DNA of 64,000 nt from positions 1 through 64,000 of the forward strand of contig SAXG01000080.1 of NCBI GenBank assembly GCA_012932865.1, given 5' to 3'. This document shows, in pieces, positions 36,301 through 47,128 of the stretch. The notes beneath the pieces were generated by a model. It ran no database searches and had not been told where the DNA came from. It saw only the letters and a list, made by a program, of their open reading frames with translations. The stretch comes from Amylostereum areolatum (Eukaryota > Basidiomycota > Agaricomycetes > Russulales > Stereaceae). A program made the translations under genes and the position numbers. Position 1 is the stretch's first letter, and the number at the start of each line of letters is the position of its first letter.

Positions 36301-37389
36301 ACGAATCGTCGAACGGGCTGTGAACTTTGACATGGGGGCTAAGGGGAGGAGAAGAGTTTGGCGTGCGAGGGAACGAGTTGCGGGGGGCACGGGGCGGAGG
36401 TTTGGGCTTGATGACTGGCCGAGGAGGGACGACGGGAGGCAATCCGTTTATGGGAGCTGGACTGGAGGACAGTACTGGCTGAGACGTAACGCGATAGGTG
36501 GGCGGTTGCACTCGAGGGGAGAGAGCGGCAGGAGGCGGGGTCGCGCTGGAACGAATGATGCATCAGCAGATGCCTAAAGGTGGGCTGGGCGGAAATAACG
36601 AGAACGCGAAGGTGGCTCCTCCATAGCGGGAGGGCACGGTGGTCTACGCGTGCAAAGCTCCAACGCCCTGTGCTCGACCACGATCAGAGGAGCAACCCGC
36701 CTGCTTCTTGTCGAAGGTCGCCCTGGATCAACGACCGCCGTCTCCAACCCACGTTCCGATGGCCATCGCATGTATCCCTTCCAGTCGCTCCATCACCCCA
36801 GAAAACTTCCCGCCCGCTTCCCATCATCACACCCCACACAAGAAGAAAGCACTCACCCGAACTTGTTGATGAGAGAAGCGACGCCGCCGTGGGGCACCGC
36901 GTCCGCCGCCGATTCGTCATCCAACAGCAGTGTCGGGATCGGAGCGGGCGACCTCACTGAGAGCGCGCGATACGAGGACGCCTTGCTGGACGTGGATGCG
37001 TCGGACGCATATCCGTTGTTGTTGCTGCTGCCGGACGGCTTGAGGAGCGGAGAAGCCGCCGGAGACGGTGACGGCTTGCGTCCGCGCGCGAGCGGTGGAG
37101 GCGGGGGTGGGGCGCGTTTCTTCAGATCGGAGGAGGAGGAGGAATTTCGGATGTGGCGGGCGGAGGTGGGCGGGGTGAGCGCGACGGCGGGGGGTGGATC
37201 GCGTTCGTCGGGCGAGGAGAGGGCGCGGGGTCGCGGGGTGTGCGCACCCGGGTGGAGGAAGTCGGATGCGCTGGGCTTGAGAACGGCGGGCGGGGACGCA
37301 TCGAGGGCCATTTGCTCGAACTTGGAGCGGAGGCTCTTGACGGCGGGCGGCGGGGCCGACTCGATTTCGGGGGTGCCTGCCCGAGACAT
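33350..37389 (-). CDS. Inositol polyphosphate 5-phosphatase with beta-propeller (FRA3-like), interrupted by in-frame TAG
   Basis: ATG at 37387-37389 (MSRAGTPEIESAPPPAVKSL); stop at 33350. A long Ser/Pro-rich disordered N-terminus spans an intron of about 310 bp (roughly 36555-36863). WD40-like blades follow (FTTTQMQITAHTSVVCAAGH; RYAWLGTKDGHLFEVDVQSG; HRVYIGHEGGFVSIWDA; HDRLWVGGR). Next is the phosphatase core: ILIMSWNMDAAKPD, LIVFGFQEMIDLES, GDMNYRIDQRRDTV, TPAWCDRVLWRSR and SDHRPISAAF, the hallmarks of Mg-dependent type II 5-phosphatases acting on phosphoinositides. In the last blade the codon after VGGR is TAG (34904-34906), and the same frame continues GTIATYDVAPRPW. A stop therefore separates propeller from phosphatase. 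This may be a nonsense mutation, a sequence error, or an unusual splice. Domain assignment is firm; activity of this allele is not. Confidence 0.85.
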
Positions 37390-37824
37390 GGTCGTAACTT
37401 GGGGGGAAATGTGCGAACGGCGTCCAGCGACCAGATTTAAAGGCTGTCGGGGACGACTGGAGAGGGAAAGAGGAGGGAGAGGTGGGTGGTGGTACGAGAA
37501 CAAGCTGCGACGCTGACCGTTGTAAACGGAATACGCCGTGGTTCGATCCGTTTGTTAGGATCTAAAGCCTTTGCACAACAAACCCAAATAACCACAAACA
37601 CCGCAGGTCCGTCGCAACTCAGCAAAGCCAAGCATTATAAGGCAATATACTCAGCGATAGGGTGGACAGGTGTATCAGACGGGTGGTATAAAGAATACAG
37701 TGCTATGTAAAATCCTAGGTCTACCGAGCTGTATCAGTTCTAGTAGTAAGTAGCCTGTGCATGAAAGCGACGAACAAAACTTTGTCCACAGTGTCGGAGT
37801 GTCCCATGGCGAAAAGCCATCATA
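37390..37824. other. Intergenic
   Basis: About 430 bases between the 5-phosphatase start and the dNTPase stop. No tRNA or other gene recognised. Confidence 0.5.
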
Positions 37825-40375
37825 TCAAGACCTCTTCTTCTTTGGCGGGCTACGCGACGGGCTTTTCTCGACCGCCCCAGCTTCGTCTCTTCCCCTTTTC
37901 CCGCTAACCTGCCTGGCCCCCTGGCGCTCACTCTTTCGCAGGGGCGCAACCGGGAAAAGCGGTTGAGGCTCCGCGTTGCCCTGGTCGACGGAAGGCCTCG
38001 TCGGCGAAGGCGGGGGCAAGGGAAAAGGCGGCGCGACCGCGCCCCCTGTTGCGCGTCCAGGTGAATGATGCCCGTGGCCCCTCGGCAACGTCGTGAAGTC
38101 GTTGAACATGGGCGAGGACTCCTTGTCTTCACCCGGCGGCATGCTCGCGTTGGAGAAACTCTTCAGCTTCCTCAGGCTCCGAACGCGGGACCGGGCGCGT
38201 GGGGTCGAGGGCGGCTCGACCAAGGTGGCGGCGGTGGGGGAGGGCGGCTGAGACTCGTCGTGGTGCTCGTTGACGACGCGCTGCACCAGTGCGCGATAGC
38301 CGGCTTGGACGATACCGGAGAAGCTGGGCAACGTATACATGAGGAAGGTCCCTGATACAGAAGGAGGAGAGTGCATACCGCGCGTGCTTGGTGTACACCC
38401 GCAGGAGGACTTCGGCGAACTTCTCCGGCATGAGCAGCGAAAGGTCTCCCCGACCGGCTTTTGCGCATTCTGCATTGAATCGCAGGTGAAGAAATGAGGA
38501 CCCGAAACCCGTGGACACCCTACTCACTATTCGGATGTTGCTTCGAGTAGAAGCGCACGAAATCCAACGGATTCCGGTCTTTCATCCCGTAATGCATAGT
38601 CGACAACGCCACGCAGACATCGTTTGGTGTCAGCTCCGCCAGCACCTCCGGATCAAGTTCATCCTCGTCGCCTTCTTCGCCCCACTCTACATCGTCATCG
38701 TCCTTCGACACACGAGGTTGTTTCCCAGGAGTGAGCTTCTTCGCCTCCTCCACGATCGCCTCCGCCGTGATCCTGTCATGCAGCACCTCGCAGTCGTCGA
38801 AATCGAACGCCTTGTAGTCCACGCATTTGTAAAGATCGCGGTTTTGGACGCGCGTAAAGATGTCTCTGGCAAGTTGCAGGTTCTGGGAGCGTGCGAGGTC
38901 AGCGACGAACATGACGGGGAAGATTCGAAACGAAACGTGCCGGGTCAGTTGACATCAGGATGAAGGGCATTATGTTGTCCGTCAGGTCAAGGTACTTGTC
39001 CGGGTTGTCGATCTGCTCGGCTATCTTCAGGAATGGCTCTGCGGCCATCACGCCGTCGATGAGCATGAACTCGATGGCCTTGGCTAACAAGTCCGTTAGT
39101 CAATGCTATAACAAAGAGATAGACATGTGCACACCGGTCTTGTGGTTATATATGCGCTTGTGGAGACTGAACCGGGTGTAACACAGCTCGTAAATCTGGT
39201 TGGCATCCTTGATGTCGTAGCAAATCTGGTTCTCGATCACACGCGCGGACTTGATCAATCTGCAAGAGCATATACTTGTGAACCTTTTCTGGGGTCGCGC
39301 GAAGAGGAAACGCACCTGGCAAGAGAAAGGTTTTGCTGGTCACCAATAGCACGGCCGTCCCGGGCTATGTAGTCAAATCTATGACGTATACGCATTAGCA
39401 AACGGCGACGATGGAGAACGGAGGAGCAGTACTTGTCCACGTCGATCCCGTTGCGCTTGTTGGCCACGATCTCGAACAGAAACGGCTTCTCGTTCGCGCA
39501 TCGCGCCTTGTCACCCGCAATGAGCGCCTTGATAAACCGCACGTCGCTCTCCTCCAGATCAATCTCGTACTTCGCGACCATGTCGTCGAACATCATCTCC
39601 GACGCGTCTTCGTGTTGCCATTGCTTGTCCTTCCTACCACCCACGAAGTTATCGTGAGAAAATGATAAAATAGGCGAGACAGAATGGGGATACGCACAAC
39701 GCGCGGGGAATGTACATGCTGTCCCACACGTGGCTCCAAGGTCCGTGCCCGAGGTCGTGGCAGACCCCAGCGAGCTCGACGCACCGCACGTCACGCTCGG
39801 TGATCCCGAGCTCTGGCTGGGTGTCTTTCAGGTGAACAGCCATCTGCCGCGCCAAATATGCCGTCCCTGTAATCCCGCGATCAACACATACAGGCGCTTA
39901 TGAAAGGACCGACGCCGTACCTAGGCTATGTTCGAATCGATTGTGCGAAGCCCCCGACCAAACGTAATAAGACGTGCCGAGTTGCTTGATCTGTCGCAGG
40001 CGCTGAAAATGCCGGCTGTAACGCGTCGTCACGTACAAAGAGGAAAGGGTAAGTGTACGGGTATCAGATAAGTGCTGGGCCAACGTACGTGTCGACCACC
40101 TTCCATATATGCGGGCCAAATTCCACTGAGAAAGCAGACACGAGCAGTCAGCACACGGCGAGATAGAGCGCCGAGAAACCAGAGCACACGAAGCCAATTG
40201 CGAGATATTTTCCGCTGGGAGATCCCAGCGCCCCACCAGCTCCAAAACACACCACCCATCCACCAGGATCCGCGAACACCGCCGACCGAAGCCTCAAGGG
40301 TCACTCGCTTCACCAAGGAGGATACGCACTATAATCGTGGATAGGATCCTTAATATGGCGCTCTCGGTTCTTCAT
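37825..40375 (-). CDS. SAMHD1-like HD-domain dNTP triphosphohydrolase
   Basis: ATG at 40373-40375 gives [15 protein letters not shown], the typical start of SAMHD1-type proteins. The following short exons give [17 protein letters not shown], then [18 protein letters not shown] and [21 protein letters not shown]. These supply the H...HD...D metal ligands of the HD fold. Later blocks [28 protein letters not shown] and [20 protein letters not shown] follow the family order. The tail is an insertion rich in Asp/Glu ([20 protein letters not shown]) and a Ser/Pro-rich end closing with SPPKKKRS, a likely nuclear localisation signal. Around ten introns. The family hydrolyses dNTPs to deoxynucleoside and triphosphate, setting nucleotide pools. 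It has no N-terminal SAM domain. Nuclear location is inferred. Confidence 0.92.
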
Positions 40376-41804
40376 CTTTCGTTCGGTTGTATGGGGGTTC
40401 GTGGAGGTCGAGGACGACATGTTTATAACGCGAGGCAGTACGACCAGACCTTGCGGAACGCGCGTGGGATGCAGGAAGCACGCGTCGGGAGGCGATCGTT
40501 CTCGGGGCTAAGTGTTCTTTTTTAAAGCAAGCGGGGAGTCCGGACGCGTCGTTAGAGCAACGAAAAGAGGAGATCAAGTCGAACGCACGAAGAAAGCCGA
40601 GGTTTGACGCGTTACTTGGACGTGTGTGTGGTAGGGGGACGGTGGTGGTGGTCTCGAAACAAGGCGCGTCGACTAAGCGCGCACTGCGTTTCCCTTTTTC
40701 TCCCACGCACGTCTTTTCCTTCCTCATTGCCCTGGCTCTTCGCAAGCAACGTGTCTCTGGTTTCTGTGGACTCGTCTTTCGACCAACCCATACATTATTC
40801 CAGTTTTCAACCTAATCACGGCACCGAATGCCAGTAGTGTTCTACATCGACCACATCCCCGGCCATTGACTTTCATCTCGGCGAGACCGCATCGCGTAGC
40901 CACGAGTAACTACGTCCAGACTGGCTCTCTCACCACCATGTCTGGCTGATTTTTCACACGTTGGCGTACCCCATCCTTGTCCATGGCTGGCGCACGTTCA
41001 TATGGTCCTTTCAAGTTGTCGCGCCGTGTGTTGTTTCTCACTGATTCACGAGCTGAGACACCAAGACAGTGACGCGTCCCAAACGATTGGAGACGGGTAG
41101 TTGGTCTTGACTAGGATATAGCACGGGTTTCGACTGTGAGTTCGTGGCTGGTCTACTAGGCCGGCTTTCTTAACAATGTCACTCTAGGCCCTCTACTTGT
41201 ATATATAAGCTCTGAGACATCTTTGGCGAATCAATAACTTTCTTCCCCCAACCTTCTCGCTCACAAAACGCAATTCCACGACTCGGAACATATCCCTGAG
41301 CCTGTGAAGATACCAAAGTGCTCAGCGGACGACTGCCAAACTGCACGGTCGAATCTAGTTTCGTAACCAGCCTGCCCGCTTGCATGAAAGCGAACCCAAT
41401 CTGCCAGTACGGCGGACGGTCACCAGTCTAGGTCGAATCATGACCGGACGTAATGGCCATGGGCCAACGGCTACCCACCATTACGGCCACGGGCTGACTT
41501 CTGCTGGACATGGAAAGCGTTTTCCAATAGCCCAAAGCATCTCTATGCTGTGAGGTAATAACGCTTGTCCTCGTTCACGAGGTCCACCTTGAGGCTTCCA
41601 GCGCCCACTTTCCCTCGGATCGATCCTATCTTCTCGGATGGCAGATAAATGGTACCTGGTACGTATGTATTGTCTACCCGTCATTCGACGACTCGTGTGA
41701 TGTAGGGTGAATACAGCTCTGGTAGTATAAAAGAGGTTGCTGTGGACAGACGCCCAACCTCAAGTCGCCCTGTCCTTCGTGGTTTCAATAACATTTCGTG
41801 GCGC
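40376..41804. other. Intergenic, divergent promoters; no gene recognised
   Basis: 1.4 kb between the dNTPase and FAD oxidase 2, transcribed away from each other. A TATATATAAG block occurs near 41200 and TATAAAAG at 41726. No coding region recognised. Confidence 0.5.
41726..41733 (+). promoter_or_regulatory. TATA box of FAD oxidase 2
   Basis: TATAAAAG, 79 bases upstream of the ATG at 41805, equivalent in position to those of the two paralogues. Confidence 0.65.
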
Positions 41805-43848
41805 ATGACGCTCGCGCAAATATCCGTCCTTTCTTCCTTGGTAGCGCTCGTGTCTGCCGCGTCTACACCTTCGTTCTCCCCACAGTACGACAATGTCTCC
41901 GCTACCTGTGCACGGATTGCGAAGGCGATCTCGTCATCTTCCGGCGTTTTCTATCCAGGTACGTATTGATCTTCTTGTCGGTCAACGTCATATTGACCGT
42001 CCGCCTCCTGTCTAGACTCGACCCAGTACGCTGCGGACATCGCGCACTACTCGGAAGGCAGTACGCAGAACTCGACTTGCTCTGTGGAACCAGGCACTAC
42101 GGAGAACGTCGGCATCATTGTGCGTAATCGTGCTATGTTTATAACGCAAACTAAGAACGATTTTGCCCGACCAGCTTCAGATACTCGGGAGAGATCGCAC
42201 CCCTTTTGCTGTGAGTGGTCGTGTGCTGTTCACTCATACGGAATGGCATCGTGACCCGTGTCGTCCCGGACAGGTCAAAGGTGGTGGGCACGCCACGAAC
42301 CAGGGTTTCTCGTCCACCCCGGGCGTCCAGATCGCCATGTCGCGTTTTTCCACCGTCCAGAACAATCCGTCTTCGGGCACGGTGGACGTGGGCGCAGGAT
42401 TGATCTGGGACAGTGTTTACGAGGCTTTGAATGAGACCGGTGGCGGTGTCGTGGGTGGCCGCGTTTCGGGAATAGGTGTCTCAGGATTCACTCTGGGCGG
42501 AGGTACAATAAATCTTCGTTTTCACTCCGCCCTTGTCTTGGCCTTACAGGAATGCCTTTAGGATACTCCTGGAAGACAAACCAATACGGTCTGTCGCTCG
42601 ACAACGTCGCCGCGTATGAGCTCGTCTTACCAAACGGCGTGGTCACGTCCATCACGAATACTTCGGGCGACCTGTGGTTCGCTCTCAGGGTGAGCATGTC
42701 CATCTGTCGATCAAGCGACCTACTTAAGATAGTCTTACTTTCAGGGTGGTTTGAATAACTTCGTGCACCAAAGTCTATATTTGCGAAGAGACTGTGTTGA
42801 TATTTCGTCTTCTAGGGCATCGTGACCAAATTCACCTTGGTCTCGCACCCTCAGACCGACGTGTGGGTATGTAGATTGCATCTGAGGCACTGATTAGCTC
42901 TTCTCATCGCGCCCACAGGGTGGTTTCGTGGTATTCGACGGCTCCCAATATGGCGCGCTCTCCGCGGCCGTGTCCAACTTTGACCTGACCAACACCAACA
43001 AGAAAGCGCAGCTAATCTTCACGTACGGCTTCCTCAGCGGGAATGTAAACACTTGCATCTTCCGTATGCAGCGCACTGTCGCTGACCGAGAGTTCATCTA
43101 GGTCGTGTTGTCGTTGAACCCATTCTACGACGGGCCGACGCCGCCTCAAGGACTCTTCGACGCTATGCTCGCGCCTCCATCGCTATCGCGCGACGTGAAA
43201 ACGCGTTCATTTTCTTCGCTCGTCCAGTCCGTCCCGACCGAGTCTGTCGGCACTCGGTATACTACAGGCTCATCGTCCGATCTGTCTCCTATTCTGACCC
43301 TCAAACCCGCAGCCAAGCTTATAGTACCGTCCCTATTCTCAAATATACTCCCGCCCTCTTCCAAGCGATCCAAAACTCAAGCCAGGTACGCCCACCGCCT
43401 CATGTACCTCGCTCCCTCCCAACATCACCGCACCACCGGTTCCCAGTTCTGGAGCGCGCGCCTAACGGCAGTCGAGCCCGACACCTTCCTCACGATCAAC
43501 TCGGAGCCCTTCAGTGACGCGCTGTACAGCTACTCCCCATCTTCGCCCTCCGCGTACCCGCCCACGCGCGACCTCCCGCTCACACCTCTCAATGTCGACG
43601 TCGGATGGTCCGACCCCGCGAACGACGCGTTCATGCGCGCGACCCTCGCGCAGGCGACGGCCGACCTGCACGCTGCGGCGGTGAAGCTCGGGCAGGCGGT
43701 CGAGGACGACTTCCTGTATGGAAATTACGCCCTGGCGGACACGCCGGTGGACAAGATTTATGGAAAGAACGTGGAGAGGTTGAGAGCAATCAAGAGAAAA
43801 TACGATCCGGGGAATGTAATGGGCCTCGCGGGCGGGTTTAAGCTCTAG
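41805..43848 (+). CDS. Secreted FAD-linked oxidase 2 (PCMH-type, BBE-like C-terminus)
   Basis: ATG at 41805 begins the signal peptide MTLAQISVLSSLVALVSAAS; stop TAG at 43846-43848. Order after splicing: STQYAADIAHYSEGSTQNST, LQILGRDRTPFAV, KGGGHATNQGFSSTPG (His for FAD), LIWDSVYEALNETGG, GGRVSGIGVSGFTLGGG, SWKTNQYGLSLDNVAAYELV, GIVTKFTLVSHPQTDVW. The tail is YGKNVERLRAIKRKYDPGN. The second covalent Cys is absent, as in the paralogues. Splicing at about 43255-43316 gives QAYSTVPILKYTPALFQAI; the unspliced frame there is spurious. The 18 nt microexon GGLNNF lies at 42745-42762. It is closest in sequence to FAD oxidase 1 (same STQYAADIAHYSEG block) although it lies in the opposite orientation. 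Substrate unknown; extracellular H2O2 production is inferred from the family. Confidence 0.92.
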
Positions 43849-44238
43849 GATCTACAGGCCGTGCATCACCCGTCACGGGCGGAAAACATACGTGCCAGTT
43901 GCGTGTTCCTTTCTTTATCTGCTAGCCGCCTATCTACCCTTCTATAGCTGCCTAACACGAATACATACAAGTCTTTCAACCTGCATAAGCTTTGTTCGAG
44001 ACTGACTCACCCATCGCTTCTGAGTGAGGGAACTCTCCGAGTCGTGCTGAGTCGCGTTCATCGCGTCGATGGCCGGTATTTCTTTTCGGGTCTCAGAGAT
44101 GAACTCGTGATCGTGGCGCATACTTTAGATAACTACCAGTGCACACCGTATTGGCAAGTAGAAGCTCAGTACATAGTATCACGTACCGCGTCCCTACTGT
44201 CGCTCGCAGGTTGTAAGCAGTGGTATATATGCAAGACT
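43849..44238. other. Intergenic, between convergent genes
   Basis: About 390 bases with the 3' ends of FAD oxidase 2 and the methyltransferase gene. Nothing else seen. Confidence 0.5.
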
Positions 44239-45002
44239 TCACCCGGTACCGGTATCCTCCCCCTCGGAAAACGTCCACAAATGCGCGTCCGGGTCGACCA
44301 GCTTTCCGGTAGCGGGGTCGAAGGGGACACCTTCGAGTCTGAGCAAGCGTAGCTTTTCGCACTGCAGCACTCCCAAGCCCTTCCCTTTGAACTCCTCGTG
44401 CCAATTCTCCGTCACCTCCTCCGCTTTCATCTCCTTCCCCTCCCTGCTCCTCCCCTTCCATTCCCCCTTAAACCCCCCAACAAACAAGTCTGTCGCCACA
44501 ACCCGATGACACGGCACCCAGGGCGCAAACGGATTGTTCCGCAGCGCTCCGCCGACGGAGCGGGGGGAGCCTGCGCCGATTTGGATGGAAAGGGCTTTGT
44601 AGGTGGTTACTTTTCCTGACGGGATCAGCAGCGTGGCGTCGTAAACGGCCCAGTGGTGCGGGGAAACGCGTTTATTGGTGTTAGGTGTCCTGTATGATTC
44701 TCGGAGGGCGGGGGTGGTGGGGTAGGTAGTGGCGATGGAGCTGTGAACTGCGAGGAGGGGTCAAAGTGCTCGAGGGTTAGACAGACGAAGATGAAAAGGG
44801 TACACGTACGTGCGGCGATGTCTTGGGGTGTGAAATCCGCCCCGTCGTCGGCTTTTGATATTATCGCGGAAGATGTGGTGATCCCCGTAGGGCTGCTGGT
44901 GCGCCGACGTGTCCTGGCATTGCTAGCAGGCGTCGTGGTCGGGGTAATAGGAGTGTAACGAAATCTGGAAAGAGTGGAAACGTCTGAGCGTTCTGGAAAC
45001 AT
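44239..45002 (-). CDS. Alkylguanine-DNA methyltransferase-like (MGMT/Ada C-terminal domain)
   Basis: ATG at 45000-45002 (MFPERSDVSTLSRFRYTPIT); stop TGA at 44239-44241. After a basic Ser/Thr-rich N-terminus and two short introns the protein reads HHWAVYDATLLIPSGKVTTY, KALSIQIGAGSPRSVGGALR, NNPFAPWVPCHRVVATD and LRLLRLEGVPFDPATGKLVD. The PCHRV block holds the alkyl-acceptor Cys of O6-alkylguanine-DNA alkyltransferases, and SVGGALRNN is the DNA-contact helix. The reaction is direct, suicidal transfer of an alkyl group from guanine O6 to that Cys, in the nucleus. The protein is short (about 200 residues) and lacks a separate N-terminal domain, as in other fungal MGMT homologues. It is divergently arranged with the PdxT gene across 538 bp. 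Confidence 0.9.
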
Positions 45003-45540
45003 GTTCTGGTTTTGCGATCAAGAAGACGATGAAGAGATGGGGAGGTGCTCTTCCCAGTCGCTTCAGAACTTAGACTCGACGTATTTGTAGGTGGTAGAAG
45101 GCGGTGAGTCATCGTACTCAACTTTGCGCGCAAAGTATGGTACACAGCACGTGATCGCGTCTCGGAACTATGCTCGCGAATTTCTTCTCTTTCCCCAGGA
45201 CCATCCCCTTCCGTTACTTCATTCCTCCTCGCGTCACCTCCGCCCTCACATCTCCCCATCCGCCTCGCAACCCGCACTTAACTTAAAAAGAGACCGCTGG
45301 ACTGTTTACCAGCCTAATAAGGATCTATTTCAGTATTAACTCCACCCGGTGAGTCACCCTGCACCGGCTTAGGAGGTGGACATCGGAGGTGCGGCTTCGA
45401 AAGGCTCCCCGCGCGTCCCGACGACCCACTGATTTTCCTTTGAAGACGATATCTGCCTCAAGCTGTACCCCTAATAGATCACTCATATCCCTCGCCATCT
45501 CCACCCCATCGCCAGGACATAATCCAAAAGTTAACTTGAC
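45003..45540. promoter_or_regulatory. Bidirectional promoter region, MGMT-like / PdxT
   Basis: Divergent 538 bp spacer. It contains TGAGTCAT (45105-45112) and TGAGTCAC (45350-45357), both matching the Gcn4/AP-1 core, and a perfect 16 bp palindrome ACTTTGCGCGCAAAGT (45121-45136). Regulation by a bZIP factor such as a Gcn4/CpcA homologue is inferred, not shown. Confidence 0.5.
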
Positions 45541-46466
45541 ATGACACGCACGCCCCAAGCCCGTGTTAATGTATCCATAGGCATCCTCGGTGCGTCATCC
45601 GTCTTCCTGTAAAAAGGAATGGTGGGGTGACATGGGCGCAGCATTGCAGGGCGCGTTCGCGGAACACCAGGCGATGCTGCAGAAGCTCTCGCCGAAGGTG
45701 CACGTCGTGCTCGTGCGCACCCCAGACGAGCTTACGCAGTGCGACGCGCTCATCATCCCCGGCGGCGGTGCGTCTTCCGTTCCCCCATCTCCTCTCGCCG
45801 CCTCACCACCTCATGCTCTCATGGCAGAATCGACCACGATCGCGCTCCTTGCACGCATCTCAGGCCTCGCGGACCCGCTCAAAACCTTCGTGAAGACCCG
45901 CGCGGTATGGGGGACGTGCGCGGGCGCGATCCTGCTCTCATCGCAAGTGACGGGCGCGAAACGCGGCGGGCAGGACCTCCTCGGGGGTATGGCGGTGCAT
46001 ATCGCGCGGAACGGATGGGGATCGCAGGTGCGCGCTTTGGGTGGGGCTTCCGACCGAGAGTGGACCTGCTGAGCTTACACCCTTGGATACAGGTTGAGTC
46101 GTTCGAAGCGCAGCTGCAAGTGGCGGGTCTGCGCGAGCCCGACGTGCCCTTCACCGGCGTCTTCATCCGCGCACCCGTTCGTCTTCTTCTTCCCCTCAAA
46201 GCCCTCCGCATCGCTCACCGCCGTCACAGGTCGTCCTCGAGCTCACCGCGTCGCCCGACGGCCCGCCGATCGAGGTCCTCGCGCGCGTGCCAGACGCGCT
46301 CGTCCCGTCCTCGCTCGCCGCGGACGTCTCCGCGCCGCACCGGAGCGTCGTCGCCCTGCGCCAGGGCCGACACCTCATGACGACGTTCCACCCCGAGCTC
46401 ACGCCCGACGCGCGCTTCCACGAGTACTTTGTGCGGGAGTGCGTGCTTCCGTACGTCAGCGCGTGA
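45541..46466 (+). CDS. SNO1/pdxT: Pyridoxal 5'-phosphate synthase glutaminase subunit
   Basis: ATG at 45541; the first intron (45590-45641) joins [19 protein letters not shown], the classical PdxT start. Then come [20 protein letters not shown] (oxyanion region GGES, built across a short intron near 45768), [14 protein letters not shown] with nucleophile Cys, [30 protein letters not shown] and [16 protein letters not shown] with the His-Glu of the catalytic triad. Stop TGA at 46464-46466. It is a class-I-like glutaminase that hydrolyses glutamine and passes ammonia to the PdxS/SNZ synthase in cytosolic de novo vitamin B6 synthesis. No PdxS/SNZ gene is seen in this window. Length (about 240 residues) is normal for the family. 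Confidence 0.95.
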
Positions 46467-47128
46467 GCTATCGCCAGCGGGTCAGATCGAGGACGAGGAC
46501 GAGCGATCGGTGGTGCGGTGATGAATTGACGGGAGGTGGACTCGGAGTGCGGACTTTTTCCGTATTTTTATCTCATATCTTTTGGGGGCGCATGTGGACC
46601 GCTCGCTGGGGGTCCCTGGCGCATGAACCATCCGGACCGTCGCATTTGCAGCTTTGTAGAGGTGTTCATTCTGTTTCGTAGACCTTGTACAATCTACTTA
46701 CTAGCTCAGAAACCCTTGATACATGATGCATGATGTGCTGGACCTAACCGACAACGCGCACACACATTCACGCCGTCGCCATCGCCGTTGTATCATAACG
46801 ATTTGCTCGTCGCTCGATGCTCTCGGTCCCAGATCTTTTCTCGGCCGTACCGCCAGCGCACACCCGCCCCGCTATCGGTTCGCACGAAACGGAAGCAGAT
46901 CGCGGACTCCCATGGACAGGCTTAGGCATGGCCGTCTGCCCATATGGAACGCCCTCGCATCGCCTCTGAGCTCAGCCGGGCGTTCCTCGCTTCTCACGTT
47001 TGCCGCTCGCCAGCCAGGAGGTCCAGGACGGGATATATAAAGCGACGGGGCGGGGGTGCACACGATTCCATCACGCCCTTTCCCCCCTCACCGTCCCTAA
47101 GGCCCGACGACTCGCGCACGGCGTTCGG
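46467..47128. other. Intergenic, promoter of carboxypeptidase 1
   Basis: 660 bases with no recognisable gene. Contains the TATA element at 47034 and repeated ATGATGCATGATG near 46722-46735. Confidence 0.5.
47034..47042 (+). promoter_or_regulatory. TATA box of carboxypeptidase 1
   Basis: TATATAAAG, about 90 bases upstream of ATG 47129. It lies downstream of the in-frame ATG at 47000, which supports 47129 as the real start. Confidence 0.6.

Noticed and set aside
37535..37565. GGTTCGATCC, which resembles a tRNA T-loop
   Set aside because: No complementary T-stem, anticodon arm or acceptor stem could be built around it.
47000..47128. Upstream in-frame ATG extending carboxypeptidase 1
   Set aside because: Lies before the TATA box and would bury the signal peptide; ATG 47129 preferred.
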